Source: Craspedostauros australis (taxonomy: Eukaryota; Bacillariophyta; Bacillariophyceae; Mastogloiales; Achnanthaceae). Taken from it: a stretch of DNA of 64,000 bases. The stretch's first letter is position 1. Every line of letters starts with the position of its first letter. Position numbers and translations under genes: made by a program. The DNA lies in contig JAMXDE010000028.1 of the NCBI GenBank assembly GCA_026770025.1, positions 1 to 64,000 of the forward strand. Reading direction: 5' to 3'. Positions 12,072 to 21,331 of this stretch are shown here, one piece after another. The notes below the pieces were generated by a model that was given only the letters and a program-made list of their open reading frames with translations, had not been told where the DNA came from and ran no database searches.

Positions 12072-12756
12072 AGTTAGGATTCGGGCGTAGGCGTCGCGAA
12101 TCGGTGGAGAATGCCTCGTGAATCTGCCGGCTTCGGGATAGCCGTGTGATGCAGTTCAAGAGAGGTGTGCTGGTTGAAGAGTTATAACTTGCAACGATGA
12201 GTAGTAGAGTGCTTTGTAGCTAATCCTTGTCTGTTATTATGAGTTAGCTTATTGGTGTTAGTAGGGTGAAGAAACGATGCCACACAACTTGGCGAGACCC
12301 CACACTGATGCACTTGATTCAGTGCAACAGAGTAGACAATCAATACAGTACTTTGCTCTCCGCACATGTAGTTACACTGCAGTGTAGGTCATGACAATCA
12401 GTGATGACGGTCATGAAGCAGTGGCTGTGGCTGAAGCTGACCCTCGGATTCCATTGCTTGAGTTGAAGCAGGTTGGATATACATGTTGAGACTACGGTGG
12501 TAGTGTGGTGGTCATCAGCATGAAGGAATCGAGGTATGTTGTAGTAAGGAGGATCTGAAGAGCATATAGTTCCCAGGTGGGGTGTGAGTCAGGTCGGTCA
12601 GGTTTTAGTCATGATGGATTCGTGAATGGAGGAGAGAAAGGAGGAGAAAAGATTTGGTGGTCGATCAAGTCGGAAGATTTCGCGCCAAAACAGGAATTTC
12701 TCCCATCGGGTTGATACCGTGTTCGGTAATAGTCTGTCCCTCATTGAATCTCAACT
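12072..12756 (-). repeat. LTR of copia element 1 (right; 5' LTR in element orientation)
   Basis: This 685-bp copy is near-identical to the left LTR. About 15 differences separate them and nearly all are 1-3-base length changes, with only about two substitutions. The element interior begins at 12071 on the minus strand, where the primer-binding site should lie; I could not match it to a tRNA. The short leader between this LTR and the Gag start (11646-12071) has no gene of its own. Confidence 0.9.
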
Positions 12757-13137
12757 CAAACCAACGAATCTTCGATTTCGCACCATGATCCATCAAACAA
12801 CATCAACACAAAGAGAGAGAGAGAGCAAGAGAGATGAAATGGCTTGACTATGTTTGCATTGATGGAGGTATCAGCCAACACTGAGACATTGTCTGTCAAG
12901 CAACAAAGAAATGAAGCAATGAAGTAATCAATCAAGCAAGTGGCGGCTGCGCAAAATATGGTACGCCAACCAGAATCAACGAAGGCCACCATTGCAAGAG
13001 ACGATGATGATGACGCTGATACAGATGATCAATGGCAAGCGACGACGAACAGCGATCTCCAACGTGCCACATCGCTCAGAAACATCAGAAAGGAAGATAT
13101 CACACCAATTGTTCTGGAGTAAAGATGGGCTTGGGAC

Positions 13138-13689
13138 ATGGGAAATCGCAGCGCCAACAGTAGAACCATCAGTCATGGCAAGACATGTCATGGCCCATGG
13201 TGCGGTCTGGATTCAAGTCATCAGCAGCCGCGCGCACGCACAGAAACGTACGATGCGTTGTCTGAAACGGAGATTCAGCACATGTTGGACAGGTACATCC
13301 GTGAGATCAAACGCAGCGACTTTCCCGAGACCTGCAGAGCCATCAGTTTGGAAATGTTCCTCAGTTTCCACAACACGAACCACAACCAGCCACGCCTGTT
13401 CATACCGATGCTCAAAGAGATGCATCTCCGCCACAAACCGCAAACGATGAGACAGAGGCACTGTCTCACCGGATCCACCATTACTGAAATCGTGTGCAAT
13501 GACATCGGCAACTTCTCCCATGGCTCGTCATCTTGGTCCGCCATATCGAAAACCATGCAGCTGTTGGCATGCGCTTGTGCCCTGCGCGACATCATGCACG
13601 AACTGCAGCACCACCACCACCAACATGCTGACAGCCGTAGTACATCCCGCTCCGTCACGTTGGATTCGAGTTCTACAAGCCATGCATGA
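13138..13689 (+). CDS. Hypothetical protein (183 aa), weak call
   Basis: This is an ATG-initiated plus-strand frame. Its middle (residues about 40-145) reads like a helical protein, with segments such as SETEIQHMLDRYIREIKR and FIPMLKEMHLRHK, and its tail is His/Ser-rich. Only the first 30 codons lie in DNA shared with copy B; the rest falls in the 950-bp block found only in copy A. It is antisense to the downstream flank of the ankyrin-BTB gene. I recognise no family and see no clear promoter or introns. It could be a chance frame. Confidence 0.25.
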   Translation: MGNRSANSRTISHGKTCHGPWCGLDSSHQQPRARTETYDALSETEIQHMLDRYIREIKRSDFPETCRAISLEMFLSFHNTNHNQPRLFIPMLKEMHLRHKPQTMRQRHCLTGSTITEIVCNDIGNFSHGSSSWSAISKTMQLLACACALRDIMHELQHHHHQHADSRSTSRSVTLDSSSTSHA

Positions 13690-14167
13690 CGCCAGCGGGG
13701 TCTGCCATCGTTTCCCACACACCTCCTTCCACACCAACGAAACAAACAAATGCGGAAACCATATGATCGGCAATGACGACCACGACGATGACAGCGGTGG
13801 CTGAATCATCTTCTTCATGTCGCATTGGCAAATGATGATGCACAGCAGCGTGCCATACGCCAACCAGGATCATCTGCAATTCATTCCCAGAAGATTATGC
13901 GTATCTCGCGGCCCAGCCAGACCGCGCTGTGAACGATACGGGACTGCATGGAGCAGCATGCGGTGCGCATCACCAAAGGCGACGGTGAAGGCATGCCGAA
14001 CGCACCATTGAATGAATGGATTACGAATTGCTCCACCTCCTTTCACACAGATTGTATCCTAATGACTATTCTGACAACTATTTTTATCAATCAACTCAAT
14101 TCCACCAGGCGTTCACTTGTGGAAGATTTCTGGTACGGTATGGCATGGTATGAAATGGTCTGACACT

Positions 14168-16381
14168 TCACTCCTCTTCTGCAGCAGCACCGTCCGTCTC
14201 AACCACTATGGATGATTTGGTACTCAGAGAGCGGACGAAGTCCACCAATGTCGCACAATCCATGTATGAATCCACTTGTTCTGTACCCTTGTCCTCATCT
14301 ATGACCTTGTACAGCTCCATCATGGACATGCCACTGTACTCATCATCAAGTCCGTCACTCTCCATTCTACCATGGCAGAGGTCATGAATGACTCCCATTA
14401 GGTGAGGGTGATGAAATAGCTGCTTGGAATCTGGATGACTGAACAATTTGTTCTCATTTTCAGCTGCCATCCTCATTGTTGCATCCTTCAACACCACACA
14501 GTTGTGTTGATCGGCGAATATCAACACATCTATCATGCTGTCCTCTGTGAGATGCTTGCGGGTCAACTCTGCTTCAAGAGCAAGCTTGAGTCGCCAGAAG
14601 CCGAACTCGTTGGCCACAAAGATGAGCTGTTGCAGATCATCCTGTCCATTGAGGGTGTGAGTTGGCTGGTGAGAGGCATTTGTATCGTGGTGTGAGTTGG
14701 AGTGAGCGCCCATGTGAGCGCTGACGTGAGCAGCAGCGTTGCCATTATGAGCGTTGTTGTTGAAGGATATCTCGCCTGCGTAGATGCATTGGAGAACATA
14801 TCGGACGTGTTTTGGTTGAAGGTTGGGGAGAGGGATAGTTGTTTCGATGGGGACCGCGCCGTCTTTGGTGTCATCATTCGTGTGCTGATGTTGGATTCCT
14901 TTGTTGATCAGTGTCTGAATGGATGGAACAGTGACCCTGAGGACTCCGGAGTTGGCCTTGATTGCTTGTTGTTCGTCTCCTTGTCCACACAGGAAGGTAA
15001 TGTCTGCGATGGCCTCAGCACGAATAGCGACGAGACGATCTTGGTCGATGCTGATCTTGAGATGTTGTTTCAGCTGCTGTTTCAGTTGTTCGTTCTCCTG
15101 TTGACTTTTCGAGAGCATGTGCTGCATTTCTTCCTTCTGCTGTTCCAACTGCTGTTTCAGTTGTTCGTTCTCCTGCTCCTTCTGGGTCTTCTCTTGCTCC
15201 TTCTGTTCCGACTGCCGTTTCAGTTGTTCGTTTTCTTGCTCCTTCTGCTTCTTCTCTTCCTCCTCTTGTCCCAACTGCTGTTTCAGTTGTTCGTTTTCTT
15301 GCTCCTTCTGTGTCTTCTCTTCCTCCTTCCGTTCCAACTGCCGTTTCAGTTGTTCGTTTTCTTGCTCCTTCTGCTTCTTCTCTTCCTCCTTCCATTTCAA
15401 CTGCTGTTTCAGTTGTTCGTTCTCCTGCTCATTCTCTTTCAACTGCTGCTGCAGTTGTGAGTTGCAGCGACTCAGATGTGTGAGACGGTTTATCTTGATT
15501 TGAAGTGTTGCATCGATCACATCGAGGGGCGTTTTGTTGTTGTTGTTTTCAATGTCGGTATCGGCATTGGCTGATGCAACGAGGTACACAACACACTCCA
15601 GCTGGCCTTTGGAGCATGCATCATGAAGGGGAGTGGAACCATCGTTGCTTTTGCAGTTGATGTCCGCCTCACATGATTCGATGAGGTACTTGGCACACTC
15701 CAGGTGGCCGTTGTAGCATGCCCAATGAAGGGGAGTGTAACCATATTTGTCTTTGCAGTTGATGTCCGCCTCACATGATTCGATGAGGTACTTGACACAC
15801 TCCAGGTGGCCGTTGATGCATGCCCGATGAAGGGGAGTGTAACCATCGTTGTTTTTGCAATGGATGTTTGCCTCACATGATCTGATGAGGTACTTCACAC
15901 ACTCCAGGCAGCCGGCGGAGCATGCCAGATGAAGGGGAGTGTTGCCCTTGTTGGTTTTGCAGTTGATGTCTGCCTCACATGATTCGATGAGGTACTTGGC
16001 ACACTCCAGCTGGCCGTTTATGCATGCATGATGAAGGGGAGTCCAACCAGAGTTGTCTTTGCAGTTGATGTCCGCCTCACATGATTCGATGAGGTACTTG
16101 ACACACTCCAGGCAGCCGTTTATGCATGCATGATGAAGGGGAGTGCAACCATCGTTGTTTTTGCAATGGATGTTTGCCTCACATGATCTGATGAGGTACT
16201 TGACACACTCCAGGCAGCCGGCGGAGCATGCGTAATGAAGGAGAATGTTGCCATTGTGGGTTTTGAAGTTGACACCATCTCCTTCATTCTGCGTCTTGTT
16301 CTGCCTCTTCCACTCCTTCAACACTGACAAGTCACCTGCTATGGCAGCATCAATGAGTTGTTGGTTGGTAACACTCGGCAT
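14168..16381 (-). CDS. Ankyrin-repeat / coiled-coil / BTB protein (737 aa)
   Basis: A single intronless frame begins at ATG 16381. Residues 42-280 hold seven 34-residue ankyrin repeats of the type NDGxTPLHxACxNGxLECVKYLI, plus a partial eighth (NNNKTPLDVI). Residues about 300-440 are a long Gln/Glu/Lys heptad-like coiled coil built from KEQENEQLKQQL units. A BTB/POZ-like domain follows (about 445-560, including DITFLCGQ and PKHVRYVLQCIYAGE), then a helical BACK-like region (about 595-670). In known families this layout suggests a protein-protein adaptor, possibly for Cullin-3 ubiquitin ligases; the exact role here is inference. The paralog at 21332-23851 is broken. A tandem (GGAC…)n minisatellite lies just upstream. 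Confidence 0.8.
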   Translation of the reverse strand: MPSVTNQQLIDAAIAGDLSVLKEWKRQNKTQNEGDGVNFKTHNGNILLHYACSAGCLECVKYLIRSCEANIHCKNNDGCTPLHHACINGCLECVKYLIESCEADINCKDNSGWTPLHHACINGQLECAKYLIESCEADINCKTNKGNTPLHLACSAGCLECVKYLIRSCEANIHCKNNDGYTPLHRACINGHLECVKYLIESCEADINCKDKYGYTPLHWACYNGHLECAKYLIESCEADINCKSNDGSTPLHDACSKGQLECVVYLVASANADTDIENNNNKTPLDVIDATLQIKINRLTHLSRCNSQLQQQLKENEQENEQLKQQLKWKEEEKKQKEQENEQLKRQLERKEEEKTQKEQENEQLKQQLGQEEEEKKQKEQENEQLKRQSEQKEQEKTQKEQENEQLKQQLEQQKEEMQHMLSKSQQENEQLKQQLKQHLKISIDQDRLVAIRAEAIADITFLCGQGDEQQAIKANSGVLRVTVPSIQTLINKGIQHQHTNDDTKDGAVPIETTIPLPNLQPKHVRYVLQCIYAGEISFNNNAHNGNAAAHVSAHMGAHSNSHHDTNASHQPTHTLNGQDDLQQLIFVANEFGFWRLKLALEAELTRKHLTEDSMIDVLIFADQHNCVVLKDATMRMAAENENKLFSHPDSKQLFHHPHLMGVIHDLCHGRMESDGLDDEYSGMSMMELYKVIDEDKGTEQVDSYMDCATLVDFVRSLSTKSSIVVETDGAAAEEE
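15060..15460 (-). repeat. Tandem DNA repeats encoding the coiled coil
   Basis: Within the copy A ankyrin-BTB gene, units of about 60-66 bp repeat five to six times. Each encodes a variant of EEEKKQKEQENEQLKRQL. Neighbouring units are very alike at the DNA level, so this stretch is prone to length change. Copy B has a shorter, more diverged counterpart near 22300-22500. Confidence 0.8.
15520..16260 (-). repeat. 102-bp ankyrin repeat array, copy A
   Basis: Seven near-identical 102-bp units encode the ankyrin repeats. On the plus strand each unit carries blocks like GATGAGGTACTTGACACACT and GAAGGGGAGTG. Unit-to-unit identity is higher than protein function alone would require, which points to recent expansion or gene conversion. 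Copy B has about eleven units (22620-23760). Confidence 0.85.
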
Positions 16382-16404
16382 TTTTAGAGTATGGTGGATG
16401 GTCG

Positions 16405-16470
16405 ATGGTTGCTGGACGTTGGACGATAGACGTTGGACGTTGGACGTTGGACGATAGACGTTGGATTGGC
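16405..16470. repeat. Minisatellite (TTGGACG / ATAGACG units)
   Basis: Short 7-bp-like units TTGGACG and ATAGACG alternate about eight times, 25-90 bp upstream of the ankyrin-BTB start codon. A shorter, diverged version lies at the same place before the copy B gene (about 23870-23925), so the tract predates the duplication and has changed length. Confidence 0.75.
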
Positions 16471-16799
16471 TGTCGAGGATGTCTGTGGTCGGAGCTGCCT
16501 ATGGAAGAGATATCGATGTTTGTGTATGCAACAGCTTGTATTAGTATTAGTATGAGTATGAGTATGAGTACCATACGCTGTGTGATGAATATGAGTGGCA
16601 ATTCGATGTCTGTTGTTCACGCGGTTGAGTATGGTGTTGAGTGGTGTGTGTGTGTTGTTGTCTTGTTCGCATGGTCTCCTCCTTCTGTTTGCCTGTGTTT
16701 GTCTCCTCTTGATCAAACGCGTCTGGTTCGCGCGGATTGGATCTTTCTGTTCCCATCCATCACGAAAATGCGTGCGACCAACAACAAGAAAGAAGCACC

Positions 16800-17476
16800 A
16801 CAACAGAGTTCTCGTTTGGCCACAATCAACGCAACACCAATCCGAAGCAAACAACGTCAAAGTCTTCGGAAACAGAGAGAGCTGTCATCGTCGCCACCAC
16901 CGCCGCCACCACCATGTGCACCATGGCCCACGCTTGCTTGCGTCATCGTGGCATCTGCAAGACCACTGACCCTCGTCCGCCTGCCATCGCAAGCATCAAC
17001 TTGAGGTGTGAGCCAATGCCTCGAACAACCATGAAGCCGCCGATGAAGCCACCAATGTGATTGCCTTCGTTGGTTGCAACCCATCTCATTTGGATTTGGC
17101 TGGTTGCCATCCCACCGCATTGCAACAATCACCATCCGCACAGGCAACAAGAGTCCTCAACATCAAACCAACACCACATTGCGTATTGGGATGAGTTGAC
17201 ACGTTCAGCAATCAACAAGCAGAGTGATACTGTGCCGCCTCCACTGTTCCTGCCACACGGACCACCAACACACAACACCATGCGCATTCTATCCATAGGC
17301 ATGAGTGCCGCCGTCTTGGCTCGTGACTTCCAGAGCATCGATGCTCAACAGAGGTGATCGACAGGAACATCCGCCTCACGAACGAAGTTGGGAGCACCAC
17401 AAAGGAGGATATGTAGGTGTACGGTATCCATGGACCATGGATTGCTGGCCGTGTGATTCTTGTACCAAAATGGATC
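16800..17476. other. Spacer between the two duplicated units, no gene seen
   Basis: About 680 bp lie between the 5' flank of the copy A ankyrin gene and the start of copy B. Only short overlapping frames on both strands are present, with no recognised domain. It may belong to the duplicated unit, with its partner lying left of the window, but this cannot be tested here. Confidence 0.5.
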
Positions 17477-18499
17477 TCTGTGTCAGCCATGATCCGCAAT
17501 ACAATATTCGCACTCTGCATGGGGTTGCTCGTTGGTTCGTTGGTTGATTCGTTGGTCTCTTCTTTTGCTCGCCAAGCTGGTTGGATGTTTGGACTGCGCT
17601 AGCTCGTTGGTTCCTGTCTTTCCGCCACGCTGACTCTGGTCGCTTCGAAGATTGGAATGGATGGTGACCCTGGCATTTGTTGCTGTAACCGTGAGTGATG
17701 GCTCCTCCTGAGACTTGGTGAGGGTCTCGACTGCAGTTCTGGCACAATGGCGGGAGTGCAACTCCTGGTGAGATGAGAACGATAGCGTGATACGAGACGG
17801 TCGATGGAACCGCACAGCAACCATGCTCCTTGCGGCTTCTCACCATTTCTCTCTGCCTTGCTCGCCATGTGTTCTTCGTAGATCGTCTCTTCCAGAAACT
17901 TGGATCGGCTGGCATCGGCACTATCGCTTTGAATCTGCTTGGCAGTGTGACTTGGAGTAGAGTGCACTGGGTGTGAATCCGGCGGCATGGTGACGACCGC
18001 ACGGCTTGTGATAATGCTGCTGCCATTCGTCCTTTGTCTGCGCAACGAACCAACAACGATGCTCATGGCAGAGTGCGGATGGAACCACGGACGTCCAATC
18101 TGCTTGTGAATGACATCGGCAACATCCTTGTGTGCGTTTGTACCGCAGAGGGCGCACCAGACTAGTCGTAGACAAGGCGGAGGCAGTGTGGGAGCAGTAT
18201 CCAGCCCTTCAATCTCTTGAAACATCCGGTGCCTTCATCACAGTGTTCTATTGCACAAGCAGATATAGTGTATGCGGTACTGTTCCAAACATACGTAGAG
18301 AAGTACAGTTTATTCGTAGGTGTATTACATACAGGGATGTGGATCTACCATACCTCTATGAGTATGATACGAGTACGGAGCGGCCCCTCCATCTCATTCC
18401 ATCCCATCGTGTCGTGATGCATCACGGGGTGGGAGTTTTGGTACCATTCATCAAGGGATGGTGGCACTGAGACGCGCTCTTTCTCCTGACCACTTTCTA

Positions 18500-20847
18500 T
18501 TATGTGAGTTGCAGTGGCTTTGTGCCAGACATCTTCTCATGGTAGACAGCATCGCGAGTTGACGATCTGCTTCGTCCACGGCGATTTGATTGAAGGGCCC
18601 CGCGTGATGACGAATGTTTGTTGCAATGCCGTCCATCTTCATCTCTCTCATTGCTATGCCGTTCGACGCTGTAATTTCGATATCCTCTTGATCTGTTTCG
18701 TTGTCGCGCCGATGGTGATCGTTCATCGGAGAACCTCCTTCGCTGATCTTCGCCCATCTTCGCCACGTGGTGTCGATTGGCTATGGCCACATTGATTTGG
18801 TCTTCGTGAACTTCCTCGGTCATGCTTTCGGGAAGGTGAGCCCTTGCGCCGTTGCAAAACAGTACCGGTGGAATGCGCATTTGAGTTGGTTTCGCGTGAA
18901 CGTGAGGCTGCGTTCATATCATCCGAACTGCCAGATGTTCGTTGTCGCCGTGATGATGGCGATGAGTCCATCGATACTTGCGCAGTTCTTCTGCGGCCGC
19001 GATCGGACGAGCTTCGACGACTCCGCGCCGATGGCGAGCGGCAGCTTCTTCCAGAGGAGGATGTGTGAATTTCTCTGTCGCGACGATGACTCAATGATGT
19101 CGAATGCTCCACACTCTTTGATCTTGACGATGTTGAATGCAGCTTGCCGCTGGTGTGCAGTGCGCTTCTCCGCCGATGCCGTGGAGACGGTGATCTCGAT
19201 GGTAATATCAATGGCGATGACACGTCTCTTGTTTTGCTGGAGTGGTGACGTCGGGGCCCCATCGCCAAGCACCTTGGAGATCCTTTCCTTGATCTCATCG
19301 CGCAGAGCATCCGTGCTTCATTCGCGTGAACGTCGTTGCTTTGAGTCTTCACTTGAGCGCAACGAACTGCATGCAGATCTGTTGCGAGAAGGAGCCCCTC
19401 GTTCCTTCTTGCTCGATTGCAATTCGATTCCCAAACTCAAGGCTCCAGGACTGGATGGGCTTGGGGTTGTGGCCGAGACACCTCCGTGGTTGCGTTCGAA
19501 CTGTTGCAGATTGAGTTTGGATTTGGACTGTGATGATGATGACGGTGGCGACGGCGATGATGGCGCCTTTGCGGATGCTTCAGTCAAGGCAAGATCGGCC
19601 AATTGCAATGGTCGGGATTCGAGAGATGGCCGTTGCTTCGATTTGGGAGGACTGGTCAACGATACTTCACGTAATGATGATGATTTGATCTTGAGGATGC
19701 TTGCCAACGTCGACCTGCGCTTGTTCAACGACGAAGACTGTTGCCTCTTTCATGTATGTGGCTGAAGGGAAAGGAGGCTGGTGTAGATGCCGCGCTCCGA
19801 CCTCCAGGCGTGACAGGGGCCACAGAGCTTCTCCCACCGTTCGTTGCAGCAGCACTTGTCGCAACGCCGGCGCTGTCGTCATCGTTGTGGAGACTTGGCA
19901 GATTGGTCAGTGACTCCAGGCTCTTGCTGCGAGACGTCTCCGTTGTCGCAACTAGAGATACAGCCAGGGTGCTGGCTGCACTCATCGAACCTGTTGTGAC
20001 TGGTGTATCTGATGTGCCTGGCATGTGGTGTCCGTCCTGAGAGAATTCCAAACTGTTGCTCCTCGATGTGGCGCTGCTGGTCGTTCCGTTGGAATTCGTT
20101 TGTGTCCTTGGCCTGCGTCTCCGACTCTGGGCAAGCTTCGTCTTGTCTTGACTGCTCCATTCGCGGGTTGCGCCAAGTGCTGGGGCTGTGGCGAAGCTGA
20201 GTCCACCTGGGGTGTTTGGCACCGGTATCGGTTCGTTGTTGATGAACTTGCTGGGATCAAGGGAGCTGAATGACATCTCGTGAGCTTGCATGTTGAGCAT
20301 GTCCAGACTCTTCGCATGTGATCGTTTCACAGCCGAAGCTTTCGCATCTTTGGCTGTACTTCTGTTGGCGCTGCTTGGTGTATCTGTGCTGACACTCGCA
20401 CGACGACCTGATTTTGCAGCTGCTTTGGCCTCTTTGGCGACGCTTGTGGGCTTGCTCGCCTTCGATTTCGTGTTGGCCTGTTGCGGTTGCTTGGTCTCCG
20501 TTTGTTTCTCTGCTATCAGTTTGACACCGTCCTCTTCCAGCAACTTCGATCGTCATGATCACATGACCGCACGGGCTGGACGAAGGTTCGAACAGAGTGT
20601 CAGGCTGGACGCTTTGCTGTGGCAACTCCCAGAGTAGATCATACTCAAGGGAGGTTCCATACTCATAGTTGTACAACGGGTGGGTCAAGATGCGGAGCAA
20701 CTGGCGAGCCTTCCCACAGATCCTCTTGGATGTCGATGTCTCATCATCTTGTCTGATTGTCTGATTGTTTGTGCTTGTGTTGTTGGTGGTGGTACCAATT
20801 GTGAAGGGATGCGACTTCATTGGAGTGGTTGCCATCGCCATCACCAT
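18500..20847 (-). pseudogene. Broken Ser/Arg/Pro-rich low-complexity gene, copy B
   Basis: This is the better-preserved copy. From an ATG at 20847, a frame reads through LLRILTHPLYNYEYGTSLEY and DLLWELPQQSVQP. It then changes near 20540 to a 270-codon frame containing SLDPSKFINNEPIPVPNTPG and APALGATREWSSQ. Further frame changes near 19730, 19340 and 18850 lead to SR-rich stretches such as RRFSDERSPSARQRNRSRG and GSPSRKHDRGSSRR. The composition resembles SR-type nuclear proteins, but no RNA-binding domain is seen. Copy A has counterparts of the same blocks. At least three or four frame changes make it a pseudogene, unless they are sequence errors or unrecognised introns. It lies downstream of, and on the same strand as, the ankyrin-BTB gene. 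Confidence 0.5.
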
Positions 20848-21331
20848 CGTCGAACAGAGTTGCGTCGAATGCAGACAACGCAGTGGTGATGTTGGTCGTC
20901 AGCGTGTGCGTCACTGGTTGAATGAACTACGGATGGCAGACAGACGAGTACTCACCAAACACGCCAACAATTCTTGACACCACCCAAAACAACGAATCTT
21001 CGATTTTGCGACCACGATCCATCAAACAACATCAACACAAAGAGAGAAAGAGAGAGAGAGCAAGAGAGATGAAATGGCATGACTATGTTTGCATTGATGG
21101 AGGTATCAGCCAACGCTGGGACGTCTTCCGCCAAGCAATGAAGAAATGAAGCAGTGAAATAGTCAAGCAAGCAGCGGCTCCGCAAAAATATGGTACGCCA
21201 ACCAGAATCAACGAAGGCGACCATTGCAAGAGACGATGATGATGCCAATGATGCTGATGATGAATGACAAGCGGCAACGAACAGCGATCTCCAACGTGCC
21301 GCATTGCTCAGCGACATCAGAAAGGAAGATA

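Larger units (their letters stand above)
3573..12756 (-). mobile_element. Ty1/copia LTR retrotransposon, minus strand, broken
   Basis: The element is 9184 bp, with two LTRs of about 690 bp (3573-4265 and 12072-12756) and coding on the minus strand. It is flanked by a 5-bp target-site duplication CAAAC (3568-3572 and 12757-12761). The unoccupied site is preserved in copy B near 20985-20995 as CAAAA, followed by the same downstream sequence. The order Gag, protease, integrase, then RT/RNase H identifies Ty1/copia. A purine-rich tract next to the left LTR (4266-4275, read on the minus strand) fits a polypurine tract. The Gag-to-integrase part is one open frame, while the RT/RNase H part is broken, with roughly four or five breaks. 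The LTRs are about 98% alike, so the insertion is recent and later than the duplication. Confidence 0.93.
12757..16800. repeat. Segmental duplication copy A, right part
   Basis: From 12757 the sequence again aligns with copy B (about 20990-24090). It includes the ankyrin-BTB gene and its 5' flank. About 950 bp (13236-14180) have no counterpart in copy B. The junction in copy B falls at short CAG-rich homology. Similarity fades upstream of the gene between 16750 and 16850. Confidence 0.8.

Noticed and set aside
14702-15503. Leu/Phe/Cys-rich plus-strand frames that look like membrane proteins
   Set aside because: They are the complement of the KEQENEQLKQQL coiled-coil repeats of the ankyrin-BTB gene.
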